Positions 58,845 through 64,000 of a stretch of DNA of 64,000 bases are shown here, piece by piece. The translations under genes were made by a program, and so were the position numbers. The notes beneath the pieces are model-generated. The model had not been told where the DNA came from and searched no databases. It was given only the letters and a program-made list of their open reading frames with translations. Within the stretch, counting starts at the first letter, position 1. The number at the start of each line of letters is the position of its first letter. Source of the stretch: Camellia lanceoleosa. Taxonomy: Eukaryota > Streptophyta > Magnoliopsida > Ericales > Theaceae. The stretch covers positions 85,340,131 to 85,404,130 of the forward strand of contig CM045763.1 in the NCBI GenBank assembly GCA_025200525.1, written 5' to 3'.

Positions 58845-59830
58845 TCCACGACCCCGAGGCCTTCAGAATCTTCACTAATGAGAGCAAGGGCTATTCCTCG
58901 GAAGTCCGAACAGAAACAAGACTGTCCCTCGGGAGTCCGAAAGTAGCACACACCCTACTTTGGCAAGAAAGATCCCTCTAGACGGCAACCAAGTCTACCA
59001 AGCTTGCACCAATAAAAGTAAAGATTGTCTCCCAGAAGTCCGAGCAGAAGCAAGGCTGTCCCTCAGAAGTTCGAGCGAAAACAAGGCTCTCCCTCAGAAG
59101 TCCGAGTAAAAACAAGGCTGTCCCTCGGAAGTCCGAGTGGATGCGCACTTCTACTTCGGCAGCTAATGGAAGCAAAGGCTATCCCTCGGGAGTTCGAGTA
59201 AGAGTCCACTCTACTTTGAAAAGAAAGATCCTCGGAGCTCGTATTGATGAAATCAAGGGCTGTTCTTCGAACCCGCACTAATGAGAGCAAGAGTTGTCCC
59301 TCGGAAGGCTCTCCCTCAGAAGTCCGAGCAAAAACAAAGCTGTCTCTCGGAAGTCCGAGTGGATGCACACTTCTACTTCGGCAGCTAATGGAAGCAAAGG
59401 CTATCCCTCAAAGCTCGCACTGACGGAAGCGAGGTCTGTTCTTCAAAAGTCTGAATGGGAGCACACACTCTACTTCAACAAGGAAGATCCTCGAAGCTCA
59501 CGCTGATGGAAACAAGATTTGCTCTTCGAAAGTCAAACTGGGAGCACACACTCTACTTTAACAAGAGAGATCCTCGAAGCTTGTACTAATAGAAGTAAGT
59601 GTTGTTTTTCGGAAGTCCGAGTGGGAACACACATTCTGCTTCAACAAGAAAGACCCTTGAAGCTTGCATTGATGGAAGTAAGGGCTATTCTTTGGAAGTC
59701 CGAGTGAGAGCACACACTCTACTTCAGCAAGAAAGACCCTCAAAGCTTGCATTAATGGAAGCCATGGCTGCTCTTCGGAGGTCCGAGTGGAAGTACACTT
59801 CTACTGTGTCAAGAAAACTCCCTTCAGGTT
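58845..59830. repeat. 84-bp tandem array in the retroelement
   Basis: The unit CGGAAGTCCGAGTGGGAGCACACACTCTACTTCAACAAGAAAGATCCTCGAAGCTYGCACTGATGGAAGCAAGGGCTGTTCTT recurs with decay about 8-12 times, in long (84 bp) and short (about 38 bp) forms. The core TTCGGAAGTCCGAG is partly palindromic. Confidence 0.85.
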
Positions 59831-60162
59831 GGTAACTGAGTCTACTATTCCTCTTTCTTCTTTGAGGGGCAACAAAAATTGAAAACTGTTTCAAGCAACA
59901 TAACACAATGAAGATATACAATGTAAAGAAAATAACTTCTAATGGAAATACATAATATGGAGGAAATAAATTTCTTCATGACATAAGAAAGATAGAATTT
60001 CTTGGATAATGCAGTAAATATAAATTGTAAATGTCATAGATAGACTTCTTCTGCGGAATGTTGACATTTGCCCCTAGAGTTGCAAGATCATTTGGAAAGC
60101 TTTCACCAGTTGCTCGGGTTGTGGCCATCATTCACCATCATAGCCATGTCTTCTGAGATATC

Positions 60163-62002
60163 CTAGGGCTCCTGTTCTCTGAACTCTATCTCATGTGCTT
60201 CGACTTTCTTTCTAAAGATCTTCTTAAGCATCCGGCACTTTTCTGTAGGATGTCCTAGTGATCGGTGGAAAACACAATAATCAGGACCCTCGCGGTCCTT
60301 CTCCAGCAAAAGCTCTTCGACATAAGGCAACTTCAGTTCTCCGTCTGCCACCCATTCTTTAACTAAGGCCTTCACCTCCTCAACGCTACACGGAAAGGGA
60401 GTGTCATCTTCGCAGTATTTCCTCTTCTGACCTCTGAATTCCTCCCCCTGCGACTTTCGGGTAGAAGACGCAGAAGCCGCAGTGACAGAAGGTCCTCAGG
60501 ATGACTTGAAGCTGATTTTATAACTAGTCTCGAACCCGATCTCCTGAGATTGAGGCATGTTAATGTTCCGAGATGCTTCAATTAGTGCCGAGAAGGTGAG
60601 TAGCTTGTGATTAACAAGAAGCATCTTATACCCGTTCAATGCCCCTTCAACACAGATTTGGACCAAGTAGCTTTCCTCCACAGCCTCATGACAGTCCACG
60701 GCTTTGTCTTGGAACCTCTTCACATATTCGAGAATGTCTTCACTCTCTCGTTGCTTTTCCTTACATAGGGTAAGTGTGGTCACTTTCTCGGCCACTTGAA
60801 AGAATTTGGCATGGAATTTGTTGACCATCTCCTCCCAACTTCGAACAGAGTTTGGGGCCAAGTTAACGTACCAACTATATGCTCGGTCGGTGAGGGACTT
60901 GGAAAATTCTCGTAGTCGGAGGACATGGTTTGAACCATGAATCCCCAAAGTCTCGATGAACCGAATAACATGTTCTCGAGCATTTCCTTGCTTGCCATTG
61001 AATTTGATGAACTTCGGCACCGTGTACCCCTCCGAGTATGGATAACTCAACATCTCGATAGGGTATGGTGGCTTGGCATCCGGATCAGGAAAAGAGGGTA
61101 AAGTCCTCTTGCCCCGTTCGAAATCGGACATGACTTATACATCGGCGAGAGTGAGAGATTGTTGAGGAAGAGAACTTGATGGTGGTATTCCCGGAACCTG
61201 ACTTGTAGACCAGAAGATTAAGCTTGGAGCAACTTGGCCATTCGGGTGTTGAGAATTCACCATCGGTGAAGACATATGATGATGTTGGCCATCGGCACCT
61301 ATGGACACGCCGTTTGGTGATGAGACGTTGCATTGGGTCCCATAAAGTCCATTGTACACCACGGCTATAACAGGTTGGGCTTGCAAACTCGGCATCAGAG
61401 CCAAAAGAGACCCACTCGGTACATGAGTAGAATTTACAATCGGTGGAACAAAATTAGGCATGGATGGAACACCATTTTTGTAAAGGAATTTCTGTAGGCC
61501 TTCCTTGAACTTCCACAGCCATTGGAACACCATTCGTCGCGCCGGAAACTCCTCTAACCACCGCTGGACCATGGCTTGATCCTCCAGGTGCGTGATTTTG
61601 CGCTCCGCAGGCCATAGGTTGGCCATGACTTGTTCCTCCTAACACTTGATTCTGCACACCATTTTGTACAACTTCAGGGAGAATTTGGGATGGATCTTGA
61701 TGGTTTTGACCATTTCCAATATTGCCATGAAGTTGTTGATGCTTGTCGGTGCCGACTTGACCTCCATTTGTTGCTGGTGGTGCAAAATTCGAACCCATCA
61801 CCAACATGATGTGGGTGAGATTTTGAAGGGTCGTGAGAATCTCTTGTTGAGTGTGTTGGAGTTCTTGAATAGCTTTAAGGATGAGAGGTGAGTCTTGAAC
61901 TTGAGTCCTTTCATCACCACCATTGGAAGAGCCTTGTTGATGAGTCTCATTATTTGCCATTTTTGCCGGTGTTGTATGAGTTTCAGATCTCGTTGAAACC
62001 AT
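60163..62002 (-). pseudogene. Broken gag of a Tat-like Ty3/gypsy element
   Basis: The start MVSTRSETHTTPAKMANNE at 62002 lies just after the primer site. It has a Gln/Asn/Gly-rich N-terminal part with a predicted coiled segment (LKAIQELQHTQQEILTTLQNL). A frameshift lies near 61480, and in-frame stops are TAA (61137-61135) and TGA (about 60498). The capsid-like core is clear: VPKFIKFNGKQGNAREHVIRF, SLTDRAYSWYVNLAP, SWEEMVNKFHAKFF. The nucleocapsid-like end is YCVFHRSLGHPTEKC, a Cys/His knuckle of the Tat kind, and the stop is near 60163. Gag would package element RNA; this copy cannot make it. Confidence 0.88.
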
Positions 62003-62013
62003 TAACCAATCCG

Positions 62014-62035
62014 CCTCCCCAGTGAAGTCGCCAAA
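62014..62035 (-). other. Primer-binding site (tRNA-Arg-like)
   Basis: Minus strand TTTGGCGACTTCACTGGGGA immediately follows the 5' LTR end (…CTTTTACA at 62036). It is close to the TGGCGACTCCGCTGGGGA primer site I associate with tRNA-Arg in Tat/Ogre elements. Confidence 0.7.
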
Positions 62036-62705
62036 TGTAAAAGAGGGTTCAAGAAAGGAGTTGGAAAATTCGAAGATCTTCAAAGATCCTTGAAGAACAA
62101 TTTCGAATTTTCTAGAAAATGATGAGAGGCTTAGATTCTTCAATAGTCTCAACTTAAGAACACAAGAGTAAAGGAGATGATGGAGATAAGAGATTGGGTG
62201 AAGAACAAGGCAAAATGGCTAGAAAGAGAATAATGGCAAGGCTCTCCCATGGATCTCCCACTTTCACTCTCAAGGTTGATAATAGACAAGGGAAATTAGT
62301 TCTTTCCCAAAAGTTATCTCTCCAAAATCCATCCCTTGTAAAGCTATGGGTGGGTGCTATTTATAGGCACCTCATGATGTAAGATGGAGCCCATGTGCAA
62401 GGCACATGGGGAATATTCTCTCTAACCACCTTGTCCAAGGAGGTGACCTCTCCGAGAATGAGAAAAACTCCGAAGAGGAGATCAACCCCTCGGCGAACCC
62501 TTCTTCTTAGCCACACCTAACCAATGATTCCCAATCATCCCAAAGGGTCAGGGGTAGTCCCAGAGGACGTCCTGCCGCATCAGGGTCAGGGGTAGTTCAA
62601 GAGAACGCCCTGCCACAAATATTGCCGAATCTCAGGGACCCCGTAGATCGTGCCACCTCGACCCGGGTATAGGCTAGTTTAACCGAAGAGTGAATTTATC
62701 TCCAC
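62036..62705 (-). mobile_element. 5' LTR, U3 end missing
   Basis: 670 bp matching 54219-54887 with few substitutions. It keeps the TATA box (minus, about 62367-62356) but lacks the remaining 510 bp of U3, including the 92-bp repeats. The break is at CTCCAC/CGAAG. Confidence 0.88.
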
Positions 62706-64000
62706 CGAAGTTCACAAATTCAGAATTCATCAGAGTACGAGGTTCATTAGAAAAATAGAAATACAAGAAGAAAAATGAAGAGGGCTTTGATCAAAGATTC
62801 AACTAGATCTTGAAGTCCAAAGATCAATAAATCTAAAACAGTAAGGAATGGAATTAGTTGAGTAAAAATCAAAACTCATATATATATATATAAAGAGCTC
62901 ACTCACAGATCTGAAGCAGTGTAGAAGAAATAAAAGAAATGGGCAAAGTAAGCACTGTGGAAGGAAGACATAGATCCAAGCATGCACCAAAATGGACCAA
63001 GACAATCGAGCAGTTGGCGGCAGCGTGTAGCTTACGCGAGCGATTGGGTGAGAAAGAAAGCGGAGGCGGCCGCGTTGAGTCGGCGACGTGGTCAGCATTG
63101 ATTAATCACCATTAGAACCAGTGGGTCTGCGAGAAAAACCGAAATCTATGTGGTCCAAGCTCTGAAAAGTATCGCTGGGACTGCGCTAAGCAAGACCACA
63201 CACGACGCGTTGAGTGGGCGACGTGTGTGGGTGGTGCTGGACAAAGTTGCAGCAAAGAGAGGTCGATGCACTGGGTCGCGACATCTGCGGCAGTAGAATG
63301 AGTTGGCAATGCACTTTCGAGTTGCGATGGTCGGCTCGAAATTACAGCAATCGGTAGTGAGCAAACCGCGAAGCAGAGCTCCTTGAAGAAGACGAAGTCT
63401 AAATCTGTCTTTGATAATGGGCTGAAAAAAGAGTTTTGACAGAAAGAGAATAGGGCCAAGGTTTTTTTTTATCCTTTGTTTGGAGCATAAAAGTTTGATT
63501 ATTATGGCTACAAATATGCTAGCGCTAGGGCTGTATATATAAATATATATGATGGGCCCTCAGGTTGTTAGAGAAGATAAAGTTTGTTTTGGAGCAAAAA
63601 ATTTGGTTATGGTGGTCCCTTACATATTCCACAATATATATATATATATAAAGTGCCATGCATTTTATGAGTTTCCAATTTCAAAAAAGGGGATAAGCAC
63701 AAGCTCTTTGCCTCTTGATTGGTGGTCTTGTGATTGGTGGTCCTTCAGATATACACTATAGATCTCTGAATATTCTGGGAATCTGCCAAATTGAATTTAT
63801 GTAAGTTGATTAAAGGAATTAAAGAATTGAGGTTGGACTTTCAGCAATAATTTTTCTTTAATGGGTTTATTTGGCTTCAAAAGGCATTTGAATCAAAATG
63901 ATAAAGAAAAGCTGTGTGGCCCAAGCAAAGGTACAAGATAAGACCAAAAGAAAAAAATATATGGGTTTGACCATTTCTTGGAAAGAGAAATTTAATTCTT
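62702..64000. repeat. Inverted, diverged copy of 55690-57150
   Basis: Read in reverse complement it follows 57150 down to about 55690 with small differences throughout, including the TATATATA tracts and two CCACTCAAC-loop hairpins, and continues past the window edge. The divergence argues against a simple assembly artefact. Confidence 0.88.

Overview
This is plant nuclear DNA, very probably from a eudicot: split genes with GT-AG introns, two recognisable plant housekeeping or cytoskeletal genes, and a dense stack of plant-type transposons. I do not name a species. There are only two convincing complete host genes, a MED11 gene (+, coding exons 33408-36183) and a WVD2-like/TPX2-domain gene (-, coding exons 40298-37133). 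They converge on about 950 bp. A third host gene is represented by one terminal exon (50891-50601, -) that encodes half of a GRF zinc finger and two CCHC zinc knuckles.

Region 1-31.5 kb is a nest of mobile elements. Two related Mutator-like elements (MULE-1, about 3.25-15.6 kb; MULE-2, about 17.3-31.5 kb) each carry a transposase gene on + and, facing it on -, a ULP1-like cysteine peptidase gene with an acidic/coiled-coil middle and a conserved N-terminal domain. This is the layout of the TIR-less 'Kaonashi'/VANDAL-type MULEs. Both are decayed by stops and frameshifts. Four LTR-like elements with no coding capacity (A 1357-3254, B 3636-6638, C 19201-21608, D 26308-28847; TGTCA...TGTTACA-type ends, 5-bp target duplications where both flanks are visible) are inserted into them. 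The left edge is part of another LTR that has landed in A.

The most interesting signal is in the non-coding parts of the two MULEs. MULE-1 introns, UTRs and flanks are filled with one short motif, AGAGAAAATT/AATTTTCTCT. MULE-2 is filled with a different, palindromic motif, AGTAAAATTTTACT. Neither motif is common outside its own element, and both are amplified in local tandem repeats. This resembles the Arabidopsis VANDAL/VANC system, in which a MULE-encoded protein recognises a family-specific short motif and removes silencing. The window may therefore hold two diverged, undescribed members of such a self-recognition system.

Region 31.5-53.4 kb is the host-gene segment. It carries small elements: a hAT MITE in MED11 intron 2, a GC-rich hAT MITE, a tRNA-derived SINE with intact target duplication, a fold-back MULE-like element with 9-bp target duplication whose left arm has been tandemly duplicated, and a 130-142-bp minisatellite. 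Region 53.4-64 kb is retroelement DNA. It holds a non-autonomous Ty3/gypsy (Tat-like) element on - with 1.18-kb LTRs, a tRNA-Arg-like primer site and a broken gag, but no recognisable pol. An 84-bp tandem array and a set of covarying hairpins lie inside it. Its 5' LTR is cut off and joined to an inverted, diverged copy of its own interior that runs off the window.
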